DNA of 64,000 nucleotides. Source: Niallia circulans NBRC 13626 (lineage in GTDB: Bacteria > Bacillota > Bacilli > Bacillales > Cytobacillaceae). Made by a program: the position numbers and the translations under genes. Below the pieces are notes generated by a model. It searched no databases. It was given only the letters and a program-made list of their open reading frames with translations, and was not told where the DNA came from. Of the stretch, positions 11,020-20,422 are shown in pieces (position 1 is the first letter of the stretch; the number at the start of each line of letters is the position of its first letter). The stretch covers positions 310,001 through 374,000 of the forward strand of contig NZ_BCVE01000002.1 in assembly GCF_001591585.1 (NCBI RefSeq). The letters run 5' to 3'.

Positions 11020-11679
11020 TTAAGACATAACCTTGTTCTCAAAACGGTTAATATCCGAGTCAGCTCCAATTACGATCAAGATATCCTTTTCTCTGATTGA
11101 TTCTGATGCTTGAGGAGAAACGATAATTTCCTTCCCTCTTTTTATGGCAACAATAGTAATTCCATATCTGGCACGAATATCTAAATCAATGATCGAGCGA
11201 CCATCTAATTTATGACTTGCTTTAATTTCCACAATACTATGCTCATCCGATAGCTCTAAATAATCTAGGACATTGTTAGAGACAATATTATGGGCTATTC
11301 TCTTGCCCATATCCCTTTCAGGATGAACAACTGCATCTGCCCCTATTTTACTTAGTACTTTCTCATGATAATCATTTTGGGCTTTTACCGTTATATTTTG
11401 CACTCCTAATTCCTTCAGCATTAAAGTTGTTAAAATACTTGCTTGGATATCTTCCCCAATTGCAACAATAACATGGTCAAAATTACGGATTCCGAGACCT
11501 TTCAATACTGTTTCATCTACTGCATTACCTACCACTGCATGTGAAACTAGATTTGCGTATTCATTTACTTTTTCTTCACTTTTATCAATGACCATTACAT
11601 CCATACCTAGCTCGGTTAATTCCCTGCAAATACTACCACCAAATCTTCCGAGGCCAATAACCGCAAAAGCTCTTTTCAC
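11020..11679 (-). CDS. ktrC: KtrC, cytoplasmic gating subunit of a K+ transporter
   Basis: This RCK-domain protein forms the cytosolic ring that gates the membrane subunit KtrD; in B. subtilis its C-terminal domain binds c-di-AMP. The 219 residues show an N-terminal Rossmann fold with GLGRFGG and an RCK_C domain near 135-215. The central NDYHEKVLSKIGAD and HPERDMGKRIAHN stretches are nearly identical to B. subtilis KtrC. GTG 11679 is chosen because GGAGG lies 8 bases upstream. Its partner ktrD lies at 55.4-56.7 kb, as an unlinked pair. Confidence 0.93.
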   Translation of the reverse strand: MKRAFAVIGLGRFGGSICRELTELGMDVMVIDKSEEKVNEYANLVSHAVVGNAVDETVLKGLGIRNFDHVIVAIGEDIQASILTTLMLKELGVQNITVKAQNDYHEKVLSKIGADAVVHPERDMGKRIAHNIVSNNVLDYLELSDEHSIVEIKASHKLDGRSIIDLDIRARYGITIVAIKRGKEIIVSPQASESIREKDILIVIGADSDINRFENKVMS

Positions 11680-11786
11680 AATAAAATCCTCCAACAATCA
11701 TAAAAATTTCACCTAAATAAATCGTCCCTATTATAACATTAAATCACTTGATTAACATACAAAAGCTAATGATGTTTCCCAACCAG

Positions 11787-12233
11787 TTATTGTTGATTAT
11801 TTATGACACGGTTGATACGTGTATTTAACATTTTTAAATTAGTACCGCCCGCCTGGTAGTACCGCAGCTTTCTTTCCCTATCAAATAAATAGTAGGAGGG
11901 AACATATTCATTCGAAAACGTCTTGGCTAGCTGAAAGTCATGATCTACATAAATAGATTGTGTCATACTATACGTCTCGGCAGTCTGTTTTATTAAATCA
12001 ATATCTAAATCTCGCTCTGTTCGCGGGAAATGCACAGATATTATTACAAGATTATCCTTATATAACTCCCTATATTGGTTTAATTCGGGCATAGCCTTTT
12101 TACAAAAATAACAACTTACAGACCAAAAATGAATTAAAATCAGCTTATCTCTTATTTCATCTGTAAGCTTTGTTTCTCCGTTAACCCATATGGTCGGAGT
12201 GTTCCAGTTTGGAAGTTGCTCACCTATTTTCAA
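11787..12233 (-). CDS. ykuV: thioredoxin-like thiol-disulfide oxidoreductase YkuV
   Basis: This cytoplasmic redox protein with a thioredoxin fold carries WSVSCYFC, giving a Cys41-Tyr-Phe-Cys44 active site. It has no signal peptide or lipobox, unlike ResA. At 148 residues it has the same length as B. subtilis YkuV and shares the ending QAGGTNLKMLNTRINRV (QAGGSGMKMLEKRVNRV there). The cis-Pro motif YVPSYY is present. The gene is divergent from the MscS gene and lies close to dapL/dapH, the same neighbourhood as in B. subtilis. Confidence 0.92.
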   Translation of the reverse strand: MKIGEQLPNWNTPTIWVNGETKLTDEIRDKLILIHFWSVSCYFCKKAMPELNQYRELYKDNLVIISVHFPRTERDLDIDLIKQTAETYSMTQSIYVDHDFQLAKTFSNEYVPSYYLFDRERKLRYYQAGGTNLKMLNTRINRVINNQQ

Positions 12234-12460
12234 TGATTCGTTACCTTCTTTCCTTCTATCCCTATATATACATTTGCATAAAAAGTTAGTGAATCATGTC
12301 TCCCCGCTTTCAGATAAACAGAATATCCTATTTGCAAACCTATTAAAGTAACTAACTTATACGAAGCTCAATAGAATAGCTTCACCTCTTAGTTTATCAA
12401 ATACTTTAAAGGGAATAAAAAGAAAAAACTTATTTTTTAATAAAAGGAGTACAATTTCTA

Positions 12461-13311
12461 ATGATGTATGTGGATGAAGTTAAAACGAATATTCGAAATA
12501 TTGAATGGGGGGATTTCCTTCTAGACACTTCCTATGTAACTATAAAAATTCTCTTGATCTTGTTAAGTTATATTTTCATCAAGAAGATGGCTAAGAAAGT
12601 AATAAATAAATTATTCGAAACTTATATTCAAAAGCATTCTATCTCCCGAGGCAGAGCCTTCACTTTAGAAAGCTTAACGAATAATGTAATTACTTATGTA
12701 TTATTTTTTATACTCATTATTACCATTCTTCAATTACTAGGAATTGACGCAACGGCCATATTAGCTGGAGCTGGTATTATTGGATTAGCAGTTGGTTTTG
12801 GTGCACAAGGTTTAGTAAGCGACCTAGTGTCAGGATTCTTTTTATTATTAGAAAAACAATTAGAAGTGGGTGAACTTGTATCAATAGGAGATTTTTCAGG
12901 TACTGTTGAACAAGTAGGGCTGCGAACAACACAAATTAGAGCTGCTGATGGAACTCTGCACTTTATCCCTAATCGTGAAATCACACAGCTAAGTAACCAC
13001 TCTCGGGGAGAAATGCAAGCTTTAGTAGATATAGATATTTCTGTACATAATGATCTACCGAAAACATTAGAAATTTTAAAGCCTTATGTGAACGTATCGC
13101 CAAAGAAAATCCAGTAATTACGGATGGACCAGATGTGATTGGGATACAAAACATGGAATCAAATACTATCACTATTAGAATACTGGCCAAAACCATCAAT
13201 ATGGAGCAATGGGGGGTCGAGCGATTAATCAGACAAGAAGTAAAGATCGCGCTTGATGAAAATGGTATTAAACTTCCAGAAACTCCGCTTATAGTAGATA
13301 AAAAGAGTTAA
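12461..13311 (+). pseudogene. ykuT: MscS-family mechanosensitive channel, frame-shifted
   Basis: Small-conductance mechanosensitive channels release solutes on hypo-osmotic shock. ATG 12461 (AAGGAG upstream) opens a frame with a TM helix at about 20-43, a second near 67-90, the pore helix rich in Gly/Ala (AILAGAGIIGLAVGFGAQGLV), and the beta domain (FSGTVEQVGLRTTQIRA). The frame stops at 13117 after 218 residues. The missing C-terminal domain continues in the -1 frame from 13078 to a stop at 13309-13311, adding about 75 residues (ENPVITDGPDVIGIQ and IRQEVKIALDENG). The switch point is T-TTA-AAG (13075-13081). Either one A was lost, by mutation or sequencing error, or ribosomes slip. Confidence 0.8.
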
Positions 13312-13314
13312 AAC

Positions 13315-13350
13315 AAGGCTTACTGCTCCATTACGCAGTAAGCCTTCTCT
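13315..13350. terminator. terminator between ykuT and dapL
   Basis: AAGGCTTACTGC (13315-13326) pairs perfectly with GCAGTAAGCCTT (13335-13346), followed by TCTCTTTT. It lies between convergent genes. Confidence 0.85.
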
Positions 13351-13380
13351 TTTATATAAACAGAGTTCCTCTAAATATTC

Positions 13381-14508
13381 TTAATTGCCTTTTTTGGTTA
13401 AATACGCTGTTAATATATTTACAGCCACCTGTAAGGCATCCTCTTTTGGATTGAGCTTGCTATGATGTAATCCAAAGGGAGAGTCTACTCCAAGCCAAAA
13501 CATAAATCCTGGGATTTCCTTTAACATATAGCCGAAATCTTCCCCTGTCATGGCTTCTTTACACTCAAATAATGTTGCTTCTGTTTCCTCTATAATAAAA
13601 TTCATAAACTCTTTTGTTAATAGCTCATTATTATCCACTTGATAATAACCACTTCCGAAATCAATGGTGCATTCACAGTCATAGGCGATTTCAGTTCCTT
13701 TTACTAAAGATTGGACGCGATTTTTCACTTTTTCCATTGCTTCACTAGAAAGCGTACGCATCGTTCCTTCTAGCCTTGCTGTTTCGGCGATAACATTTTG
13801 AACCGTACCGCCTGTGATTTTCCCAATCGTTACAACAGCACTTTCTAGTGGATTTATATTTCTAGACACGATTGACTGGAGCTGGGATACCAATGTACAT
13901 GCAGCAACGACCATATCATTTGTTAAGTGAGGATAGGCTGCATGTCCCCCTTTCCCTTTTAAATCAATAAAGAGTTCTGATGTATTCGCAAATAATAAGC
14001 CAGGCTTAATCGCAATCGTCCCTACAGGATATTCAGGAGCAACATGAAGTGCTATTATCATATCTGGCTTCCATGCTTGGAGCTCCTCACTTTTCAACAT
14101 CGGTTCAGCCCCTCCTGGTCCCTCTTCTGCAGGTTGAAAGATAAATACCACATCATCGTTAATTGGATTATTAATAATATTTATCAGCACACCTAATGCG
14201 ATCGTCATATGAAAATCATGACCGCAAGCATGCATTTCAGTCGGATGCTCTGATACGAAAGATAATGCTGTTTCTTCCACAATCGGTAATCCATCCATAT
14301 CAGCACGATAGCCAATCGTTTTTGTTGGATTAAGTCCATTGACCTTTACGATGATTCCAGTCTTCCATGTTTTCACTTCTACACGTTCATCTGCGACGCT
14401 ATGAATCATCTGTAGTAAATATTGCTGTGTTTTAAATTCTTTAAATCCAAGTTCTGGAATTCTATGCAGTTGTCTGCGAATAGTAACTAAATCTATCGTA
14501 TTCCCCAT
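13381..14508 (-). CDS. dapL: N-acetyldiaminopimelate deacetylase
   Basis: This enzyme removes the acetyl group from N-acetyl-LL-diaminopimelate in the acetylase branch of lysine and meso-DAP (peptidoglycan) synthesis. The 375-residue M20-family protein has HRIPELGF near 15-22, RADMDG (68-73), HACGHD (93-98) and EEGPGGAEP near 130, followed by a dimerisation domain. GGGGAG precedes the ATG. It lies downstream of dapH, which supplies its substrate; dapH has its own terminator-like hairpin, so dapL may also have a separate promoter. Confidence 0.94.
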   Translation of the reverse strand: MGNTIDLVTIRRQLHRIPELGFKEFKTQQYLLQMIHSVADERVEVKTWKTGIIVKVNGLNPTKTIGYRADMDGLPIVEETALSFVSEHPTEMHACGHDFHMTIALGVLINIINNPINDDVVFIFQPAEEGPGGAEPMLKSEELQAWKPDMIIALHVAPEYPVGTIAIKPGLLFANTSELFIDLKGKGGHAAYPHLTNDMVVAACTLVSQLQSIVSRNINPLESAVVTIGKITGGTVQNVIAETARLEGTMRTLSSEAMEKVKNRVQSLVKGTEIAYDCECTIDFGSGYYQVDNNELLTKEFMNFIIEETEATLFECKEAMTGEDFGYMLKEIPGFMFWLGVDSPFGLHHSKLNPKEDALQVAVNILTAYLTKKGN

Positions 14509-14572
14509 CTAGCTCCCCTACTTTTCCTTTTGTTCATTATATCGTTTTACATAGCCTTTAGGTTACCTACAA

Positions 14573-14602
14573 GAAAAGCGCGGAAGTTTCTCCACGCTTT
14601 TC
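14573..14602 (-). terminator. terminator-like hairpin after dapH
   Basis: GAAAAGCG/CGCTTTTC arms enclose an 8-base loop. The minus-strand 3' side reads CTTTTCTTG, a weak T-run, so partial readthrough into dapL is likely. Confidence 0.55.
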
Positions 14603-14609
14603 ATCAAAA

Positions 14610-15320
14610 TTATAATTGACGTAACTCTTGCATAATTTCTGTTTTTGATTTTGTTTTATCATCAATTTCTTTTACCACTCGTGCAGGTGCTCCTGCTACT
14701 AATGTATTCGCGGGAACATCTTCTAATACTATAGCTCCTGCAGCAACTACAGAACCTTTTCCTACAGTTACACCCTCTACAATAACTGCATTTGCACCAA
14801 CCAATACATCATCTTCGATAATAACTGGTTTAGCAGAAGGAGGCTCAATTACACCAGCTAATACTGCACCTGCTCCAATATGACAGTTTTTACCTACAGT
14901 AGCTCGTCCACCCATTATAACTCCCATATCAATCATTGTACCTTCGCCGATAACAGCACCAATATTAATAACAGCACCCATCATAATAACAGCGTTATCA
15001 CCAATATCAACTTGATCACGAATAATTGCACCTGGCTCAATACGAGCTTTTATATTTTTTAAATCTAATAAAGGAATAGCGGAATTTCTGCGATCATTTT
15101 CAATTACATAATCCGTTACTTTATCCTTATTAGCTTCAATTACACTTTGAATGTCTGTCCATTCTCCAAAAATCACCCCAGAATTGCCGCTGATAAAGGT
15201 TTGGATATTCTCACCAAATTCAACAGCTGATAAATCCCCTTTTACATATACCTTAACAGGTGTAGATTTTGTACTATTTTGAATAAATGAAATAATTTCA
15301 TTTGCATCCATCATTTTCAT
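14610..15320 (-). CDS. dapH: tetrahydrodipicolinate N-acetyltransferase
   Basis: This enzyme acetylates tetrahydrodipicolinate with acetyl-CoA at the start of the acetylase branch of DAP/lysine synthesis. The 236 residues equal the B. subtilis length, and the N-terminus is identical for the first 20 residues or so. An N-terminal DapH domain is followed from about residue 90 by a left-handed beta-helix of hexapeptide repeats (such as [18 protein letters not shown]). GGAGG precedes the start. It is placed with dapL and ccpC as in B. subtilis. Confidence 0.96.
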   Translation of the reverse strand: MKMMDANEIISFIQNSTKSTPVKVYVKGDLSAVEFGENIQTFISGNSGVIFGEWTDIQSVIEANKDKVTDYVIENDRRNSAIPLLDLKNIKARIEPGAIIRDQVDIGDNAVIMMGAVINIGAVIGEGTMIDMGVIMGGRATVGKNCHIGAGAVLAGVIEPPSAKPVIIEDDVLVGANAVIVEGVTVGKGSVVAAGAIVLEDVPANTLVAGAPARVVKEIDDKTKSKTEIMQELRQL

Positions 15321-15408
15321 TTCTTTACCTCCAGTTATGTATAAATTACAATATAAAAATTACTTTACCAAACAAAAGTTATGAAAACAAGCAATAATTA
15401 TTATAATA

Positions 15409-16308
15409 TTAAGGATTAATTGCTTTCACTTTTTCTTCTTCAAGGTATTCATTGACAATCTCTAAGAACGCTTGAACTTGCTTTAATTGAAAATTTGCCT
15501 CATAGCCAATTAACCAAGTCCCTCTTGTAATAGGTTTATTATTATCATTAAATAATGGTATTCTTGATAGTGCCTCATCAGCTTTTCTTAAGGCAATGGA
15601 AGGTAAGATACTATATCCAATGCCATTAAAAGAAAGCTGTTTACACGTTTCAATTTGATCTACAACAATAGTATTCTTAGGAGGCATTTGCAAATTCTGA
15701 TGCCACCAAACTTGTATTTCTTCGTAATAGTTAGAATCACTTTTAAATTGGATAAACGGTCGATCAGTTAAGGCAATATCTTCTAACTTAGCAATTTCTC
15801 GATCCACTAAATAAAGTGGATCATCGAATAAATGCATTTTTATCCCTTTCCAATCAGATACCCCTCTTATGATACCGATATGCATATTATCCTCTGAAAC
15901 TGATTTCATCATATCGCTGCTCCAACCAGTTACTAATGATACTTTTGCTTGTGGGTAGCGCTCGACAAATCGTTTTAAAACTTCTGGAAGCCAATTTTGT
16001 CCTACTATACTAGCGACAGCGATTTTTAATGTTCCATATACCTCTTCTTTAAATGCATGAATGGATTCTTTTACTTCTTCTTCTTTTTTTAAAGTTTCCC
16101 TTGCAAATTTCGTTACTAATTCTCCTGCGGCAGTAAGAGAGAGGCCTCTTTGCGACCTAATAAATAACGGGGTTCCCCAGTCTTTCTCAATATTTTGCAG
16201 CCTTTGAGAAAGGGCTGGCTGGGTGACAAATAATCTCTCTGCTGCTTTGCGCATATTCATTTCCTGTGAAAGTACAGTTAATAGTTGTAATTCAGAAATT
16301 GTTGACAT
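15409..16308 (-). CDS. ccpC: LysR-type regulator CcpC
   Basis: In B. subtilis CcpC is a citrate-responsive repressor of citZ and citB, linking carbon supply to the TCA cycle. The 299 residues have an N-terminal winged helix (RKAAERLFVTQPALSQRLQ, near 18-36) and a periplasmic-binding-like effector domain. LPEVLKRFVERYP, VSLVTGWSSDMMKSV, HIGIIRG and VDQIETCKQLSFNGIGYSILPS match CcpC closely. GAGGATAATGTT precedes the ATG. The gene is adjacent to cbpB and dapH, the same order as in B. subtilis. Confidence 0.9.
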   Translation of the reverse strand: MSTISELQLLTVLSQEMNMRKAAERLFVTQPALSQRLQNIEKDWGTPLFIRSQRGLSLTAAGELVTKFARETLKKEEEVKESIHAFKEEVYGTLKIAVASIVGQNWLPEVLKRFVERYPQAKVSLVTGWSSDMMKSVSEDNMHIGIIRGVSDWKGIKMHLFDDPLYLVDREIAKLEDIALTDRPFIQFKSDSNYYEEIQVWWHQNLQMPPKNTIVVDQIETCKQLSFNGIGYSILPSIALRKADEALSRIPLFNDNNKPITRGTWLIGYEANFQLKQVQAFLEIVNEYLEEEKVKAINP

Positions 16309-16408
16309 AACATTATCCTCATAAAATAAAAATTGTTATCAAAAGAGGGATACATCTCTAATGAAGAGGCAGACAAGAGCGGCAGCCGTAGATGAAGGTA
16401 TAATACGT

Positions 16409-16861
16409 TTAGCGTTCATTTTGATTGATTTGATGCAAATAAATATTAAGTCGCATTAATATTGCTCTTCTTGTTAAAATTCCATCAAAATAGCCATCTT
16501 CTGTTTCCACGCAAATAAAAGGATGGTCTACTAAATATTTTATCGTATGTAATACAGAACTATTGCTCTTCACTCTTGGTATTACCTTATTCATAATTGT
16601 TTCTACTTTTATTTCTTCAAGCTTCTCAAACTCAATTCTTTCTAAGCCTAATATGCTATCCATGATGAGCGGAGTGCTGACTAAGCCATGGAGTTTATAA
16701 TGAGCATCTAATACTGGTATTGCTGAGTATCCACTTTTTGTTAAGACAAGCAGAGCGTGTTCTAAACTATTTCCTATCTGCACATGTGCTACTCGTTCAG
16801 ATGGAATTAATAAGTCCTTTAAAGTAATGTTTAAAAACTCTTCGCTGTGCATACTTATCAT
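16409..16861 (-). CDS. cbpB: c-di-AMP-binding CBS-domain protein DarB/CbpB
   Basis: In B. subtilis and Listeria this protein binds c-di-AMP; the apo form stimulates Rel (ppGpp synthesis) and, in B. subtilis, pyruvate carboxylase. The 150 residues form two CBS domains: the first with VAHVQIGNSLEHALLVLTKS and GYSAIPVLD (about 24-53), the second with VIPRVKSNSSVLHTI and GYFDGILTRRAIL (about 93-132). Sequence and length agree with B. subtilis YkuL. KtrC and KtrD, also c-di-AMP targets in B. subtilis, are encoded in this window. Confidence 0.92.
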   Translation of the reverse strand: MISMHSEEFLNITLKDLLIPSERVAHVQIGNSLEHALLVLTKSGYSAIPVLDAHYKLHGLVSTPLIMDSILGLERIEFEKLEEIKVETIMNKVIPRVKSNSSVLHTIKYLVDHPFICVETEDGYFDGILTRRAILMRLNIYLHQINQNER

Positions 16862-16927
16862 AGCCGAAAACTCCTCACAAAATATATTTATACCTCATTT
16901 TATCATAGTTCTCGGCATTATGCTCTT

Positions 16928-17071
16928 TTAACCCTTACTCGTTTTTATATTCCTTACAAGCAGTTGACAATGTGGGCATTGAAAGATTACATTTTGATTA
17001 GATTGAGCAGTTAAGACATTCTCTAGTTTTTCTTCTTTTGAACATTCTGGACAAATAACTGTCGGCATCAT
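16928..17071 (-). CDS. 47-residue zinc-ribbon protein
   Basis: The gene is too short for usual ORF cut-offs but well supported. GAGGTG lies 6 bases before tandem ATG codons (17071, 17068), and the product carries two knuckles, CPEC (7-10) and CPHC (32-35), a clear rubredoxin/zinc-ribbon layout. The tail is basic. It sits just upstream of cbpB in the same direction, 66 bases away, with no terminator between, so the two may be cotranscribed. The B. subtilis abbA gene occupies a similar position, but AbbA is not a zinc ribbon. Function unknown. Confidence 0.7.
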   Translation of the reverse strand: MMPTVICPECSKEEKLENVLTAQSNQNVIFQCPHCQLLVRNIKTSKG

Positions 17072-17214
17072 ATTTATCACCTCAACCATTAGTATGGTTT
17101 CCCATGTTTTTTTTCATGTAGGAAAAATCTTCAATGTTCAGCAGGTTTTTATCCTTATATTGAATTCTCCTGATTTACTAGCCGTTAGCAGGACTATTAA
17201 TACTAGAAGTAAAA

Positions 17215-17260
17215 AAAACCTTCAGCAAAATGGACTATTCCACCTTGCTGAAGGTTTTTT
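17215..17260 (-). terminator. terminator of ykuJ
   Basis: AACCTTCAGCAA (17217-17228) and TTGCTGAAGGTT (17245-17256) form a 12-bp stem with an A/T-run on both strands. It directly follows the ykuJ stop. Confidence 0.9.
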
Positions 17261-17269
17261 TAAATAAGA

Positions 17270-17506
17270 TTACTGAATTAAATCAAAAATCTCAATTGTA
17301 ATCATATCAACATTATCAAATTGATATCTTTTTGGTTTTTCCTTGTCATTATATACTTCTAGTTCAAACGTCTCTGTTTTTGGATGGAATGTTACTTGAC
17401 ACTTTCTCTCTCCATTTACCTCAAAGAAACGTTGAGTTGGTTCTCCCCCAGTTGCCTGCTCTTGTAGATTTTTCAATCTTGTTAATATGCCTTGTAATTG
17501 TGACAT
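17270..17506 (-). CDS. ykuJ: conserved protein YkuJ
   Basis: This 78-residue protein of unknown function belongs to the DUF1797/YkuJ family. ATG 17506 is chosen because AAAGGAG lies upstream and the product then begins MSQLQGILTRL, as B. subtilis YkuJ (MSQLMGIITRL, 79 residues). RFFEVNGERKCQVTF and FDNVDMITIEIFDLIQ are the conserved stretches. It has no membrane segment and no obvious catalytic motif. Its neighbours are the cbpB group and a glutaredoxin. Confidence 0.88.
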   Translation of the reverse strand: MSQLQGILTRLKNLQEQATGGEPTQRFFEVNGERKCQVTFHPKTETFELEVYNDKEKPKRYQFDNVDMITIEIFDLIQ

Positions 17507-17860
17507 GCTCTCTCTCCTTTCAAACAAACCTTTATTAAGCATAGGTTTCACTATTAGCATGTTTCTATACACTTTCTTCGTTTAATTTAGTACAATTCGC
17601 CTCTTGTGTAAAATGCCAATACTAACAGAATAAAAGATTGTCGAGAGTTTGTCCAAGTAAAACTGAAAAAAACTCGGTGTTTTTTTATTATTTATTTCCT
17701 CTGAATATTCTTACCATTTGACAAATTAACATACACACTTTCCTTAGGAGTATAATTTCTAGCTAAAATGATGACAAGAACTTCTTTTATCACTCAAAAG
17801 AATTGCATGATAATAACTTTCTTTGTATGATTAGTTAAAGATAAAAGTAGGAGGAACATT

Positions 17861-18097
17861 ATGCGTCAAATCACATTGTTTACTCAACCAGATTGTCCCC
17901 CTTGCGAATATTCAAAGCTATTCTTAAAAGAACATGGTTTTGATTTCGAAATGAGAGATATTCAAAAGGACCCTCGTGCCAAAAAAGACTTAATAAAGAA
18001 ATATCAATCTTTTTCCACTCCAACATTCGTAATTGATGGAACGGTCATTTATGGATTTGATTTGGAAAAGCTAAAGGAAGCTTTGAATCTTTCTTAA
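17861..18097 (+). CDS. glutaredoxin-like (NrdH-type) thiol-disulfide protein
   Basis: This 78-residue glutaredoxin-fold protein has the active site CPPC at 12-15 and the cis-Pro motif STPTFVIDG (52-60). It is likely a small cytoplasmic electron carrier, as in the NrdH/YtnI/YosR-like group. GGAGG precedes the ATG by 8 bases. A 12-bp perfect-stem terminator follows. Confidence 0.85.
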   Translation: MRQITLFTQPDCPPCEYSKLFLKEHGFDFEMRDIQKDPRAKKDLIKKYQSFSTPTFVIDGTVIYGFDLEKLKEALNLS

Positions 18098-18103
18098 TAC
18101 TTA

Positions 18104-18135
18104 TTATGGCGCACAGCACCTAATGTGCGCCATAA
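18104..18135. terminator. hairpin between the glutaredoxin and DUF gene
   Basis: TTATGGCGCACA pairs perfectly with TGTGCGCCATAA around an 8-base loop. It lies between convergent genes; only a weak T-run follows. Confidence 0.7.
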
Positions 18136-18152
18136 ACTTTACAATGATAATA

Positions 18153-18758
18153 TTAGAGATGATTTGTGTTTAAATCATTATAGTTTTTATTATTCTTTAT
18201 ATAAGTAACTTGATTATCAATGGAAAATAACGGCATATACACTAATGTACTATAGTTTTTTTCTTTACTCTTTAAAATGGACCTTACCTCTTTATCTGAA
18301 AGCATATTGGTTATAAGCCATTTATTATTCCATTTTCTTATCAAAATCCCTTCATAAGAACCTTCATATACTTTTTCTCCAATAACAATTGGTTCATAAT
18401 ATTCATATAGGAGTATACTATTCTCTTCTTGTTCTACAAAGGTTTGTTCTGATAATTGATAAAAAGGTAGATAATATTTACCAAATTCATTACCATATGT
18501 AAAAAAGTTCCCTTGTTCTCCAGTCAAGTTTTCATTAAGAAATAAATAAATTAGTTTGTCTGAAAAATAAGGCGTTAGGATTTCTTCTATCTCCTCCATT
18601 TCTCTTGCTTCTTTACTTAATGATACTTGTGCCCGGAATGCCTTTTCTACAAAAGCGAATACTTCCTCTCGACTTGTCAAATGGCTGGCGGCGTCAATGG
18701 AATACGGAAAAACACTCCACATAGAAATAATCAATAAGATAAAGAAGCTTTTTTTCAT
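18153..18758 (-). CDS. secreted protein of unknown function
   Basis: The 201-residue protein starts at ATG 18758 (GGAAGGA upstream). An N-terminal signal peptide MKKSFFILLIISMWSVFPYS ends near an Ala-Ala site (IDAAS), with no lipobox, so it is probably released or cell-wall located. The mature part is mixed alpha/beta and Glu/Tyr rich, with a YEPIVIGEKVYEGSYEG and KWNNKWLITNM segment suggestive of an NTF2-like or DUF3993-type fold. That assignment is from memory and weak. Confidence 0.6.
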   Translation of the reverse strand: MKKSFFILLIISMWSVFPYSIDAASHLTSREEVFAFVEKAFRAQVSLSKEAREMEEIEEILTPYFSDKLIYLFLNENLTGEQGNFFTYGNEFGKYYLPFYQLSEQTFVEQEENSILLYEYYEPIVIGEKVYEGSYEGILIRKWNNKWLITNMLSDKEVRSILKSKEKNYSTLVYMPLFSIDNQVTYIKNNKNYNDLNTNHL

Positions 18759-18825
18759 CAAATCCTTCCCTTCTCTAATTACGCTGATTCCATTTCATTA
18801 CTATTCCATACCCTTTCTATTCCTA

Positions 18826-18861
18826 ATAAAACAAGCTGAAGAGAAAATCTCTTCAGCTTGT
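18826..18861 (-). terminator. terminator of ykuI
   Basis: ACAAGCTGAAGAG (18831-18843) and CTCTTCAGCTTGT (18849-18861) form a 13-bp perfect stem, followed on the minus strand by TTTTATT. Confidence 0.88.
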
Positions 18862-18863
18862 TG

Positions 18864-20081
18864 TTAAGGAAGCAATAATTTCATTCGATCAAGATAATTA
18901 TAGGACAAATCAATAAATAAATATTCTTTTGAATTTAACGGATAAGAATACGTTCTAACCGTTTCACCGGTTTCAATATCACTATATAGATCGGATAATA
19001 TCCCTCGTTTTTCAGTTCGCATCTTCATAATATTTTCTAAAAAATATGGTCTCCAACTCCAATTTTTATGTGCATATTCGGGTTGTATAAGCCAATCATT
19101 CTCATATTTAATGATATTGGCAGATTTCTGAAACCCATCTTCATCACAAACATACATTCGAAAAGCAGCATCCGTTAACTCGGCAGACAATAATTTTAAT
19201 AACTCCTCATAGGTAGAATATTTCTTGTATTTGACAAGCAGTGCTTGTAATTGACCTTGAAACTCTTCTGTTAAGTCATAGATCGTCGATAATTTCTTCT
19301 TTTCTGAAAGGATAAATTCATGAAACATATTTCTCAATGTTTCCTTTCTAATATTACGTTCAACGAAATTCTCCTCTGGATAATGTAAGTAATACCCTTG
19401 ATAAAATCTTCCTCCATTTTTCCAAGCAAATTGAAGCTGATAAACCATCTCAATATTTTCAAATAATAAAGTAGCACCAATTTTTCGAGCAAGCATAGAT
19501 AATGAATACAATACATCTTGATAAGTGTGCGAGGTGGACGTAGACCGCAAAGCCAATAAATCAATCTTCAAAATGTCAGGCCCTAAATCACTTAGGCGAT
19601 CAAGATAACTGCTATCGCTTCCCATTTTATCAATCGCAATCTTTATACCATATGTTCGATAGTAAATTAATAAATGATCTAAATGATCAAATTGTCCTTG
19701 ATAATTTCTTTCAGACAGCTCTAGAACGATCCGATTCAGCTTGATGCCTTTCTCTTCGTACTCCAATAAAGTATCTAAAAATGATTCTCCATCATCCTTC
19801 ATCAGCATTTCAGCATCTCTATTGATAAAGAGCAATACGTCCTCATCAAGGGATAAAGCTTTATCCAAAGCTTTTGTCAAAATAACTTGATCTACTTCAA
19901 GCTTATATTCATCTGGAATTCCTTCATCTACAAAAAAATCGCCAAGACTTTCCACTCCATTTTGCCCATTGTATCTACCTAATACTTCATATCCAATAAC
20001 CTGATGTTCATCAGCGCTAAAAATAGCTTGAAAATAAGGGATGACATTTTCTAAATCAGTCAAAATATCCAAAGCATCCAT
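18864..20081 (-). CDS. ykuI: EAL-domain protein YkuI with PAS-like C-terminal domain
   Basis: The 405 residues begin with an EAL domain (about 17-245) and end with the YkuI_C sensory domain (about 250-405). In B. subtilis YkuI binds c-di-GMP but no phosphodiesterase activity has been shown. Here the EAL signature reads EVLGR and the loop-6 motif DDFG is replaced by DKMGSDSS, so key metal/loop residues are altered, which suits a c-di-GMP binding or signalling role. ENWSWRPYFLENIMKMR-like text at the C-terminus (NWSWRPYFLENIMKMRT) is strongly conserved with B. subtilis. Confidence 0.92.
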   Translation of the reverse strand: MDALDILTDLENVIPYFQAIFSADEHQVIGYEVLGRYNGQNGVESLGDFFVDEGIPDEYKLEVDQVILTKALDKALSLDEDVLLFINRDAEMLMKDDGESFLDTLLEYEEKGIKLNRIVLELSERNYQGQFDHLDHLLIYYRTYGIKIAIDKMGSDSSYLDRLSDLGPDILKIDLLALRSTSTSHTYQDVLYSLSMLARKIGATLLFENIEMVYQLQFAWKNGGRFYQGYYLHYPEENFVERNIRKETLRNMFHEFILSEKKKLSTIYDLTEEFQGQLQALLVKYKKYSTYEELLKLLSAELTDAAFRMYVCDEDGFQKSANIIKYENDWLIQPEYAHKNWSWRPYFLENIMKMRTEKRGILSDLYSDIETGETVRTYSYPLNSKEYLFIDLSYNYLDRMKLLLP

Positions 20082-20422
20082 ATTTTGATCGCCTCCCTAA
20101 TAAGAAAAGCAAGCTCCTTTGCATATCATAATTAAGAATTTGGCAAATCGACGCCTTCCAAAAAGTAAAAAGTCTTTATCTTAAATGGATTTATTAATTA
20201 GTAAGCAAAGGTTCTTCACTTTATTTTAAGAAATTAAATAAACTTAATTATATCATATAAACACCTAGCTATCGAAATAATGATAGAAAATTCTTTCTAT
20301 TTTCTAAACAATCCCTAAACTTGAATCAACTTAATTTAGCCTTCTTGGTAATAATATGCCCTCATATTTCGATGATAATATCGTATGATAACATTAGGAG
20401 TTGGCAAGAAAGAGGTAGTAAT

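Noticed and set aside
10464-11069. 201-codon minus-strand ORF overlapping rnjA
   Set aside because: It lies antisense to a well-supported RNase J1 gene, has no RBS and shows low-complexity content typical of a shadow frame.
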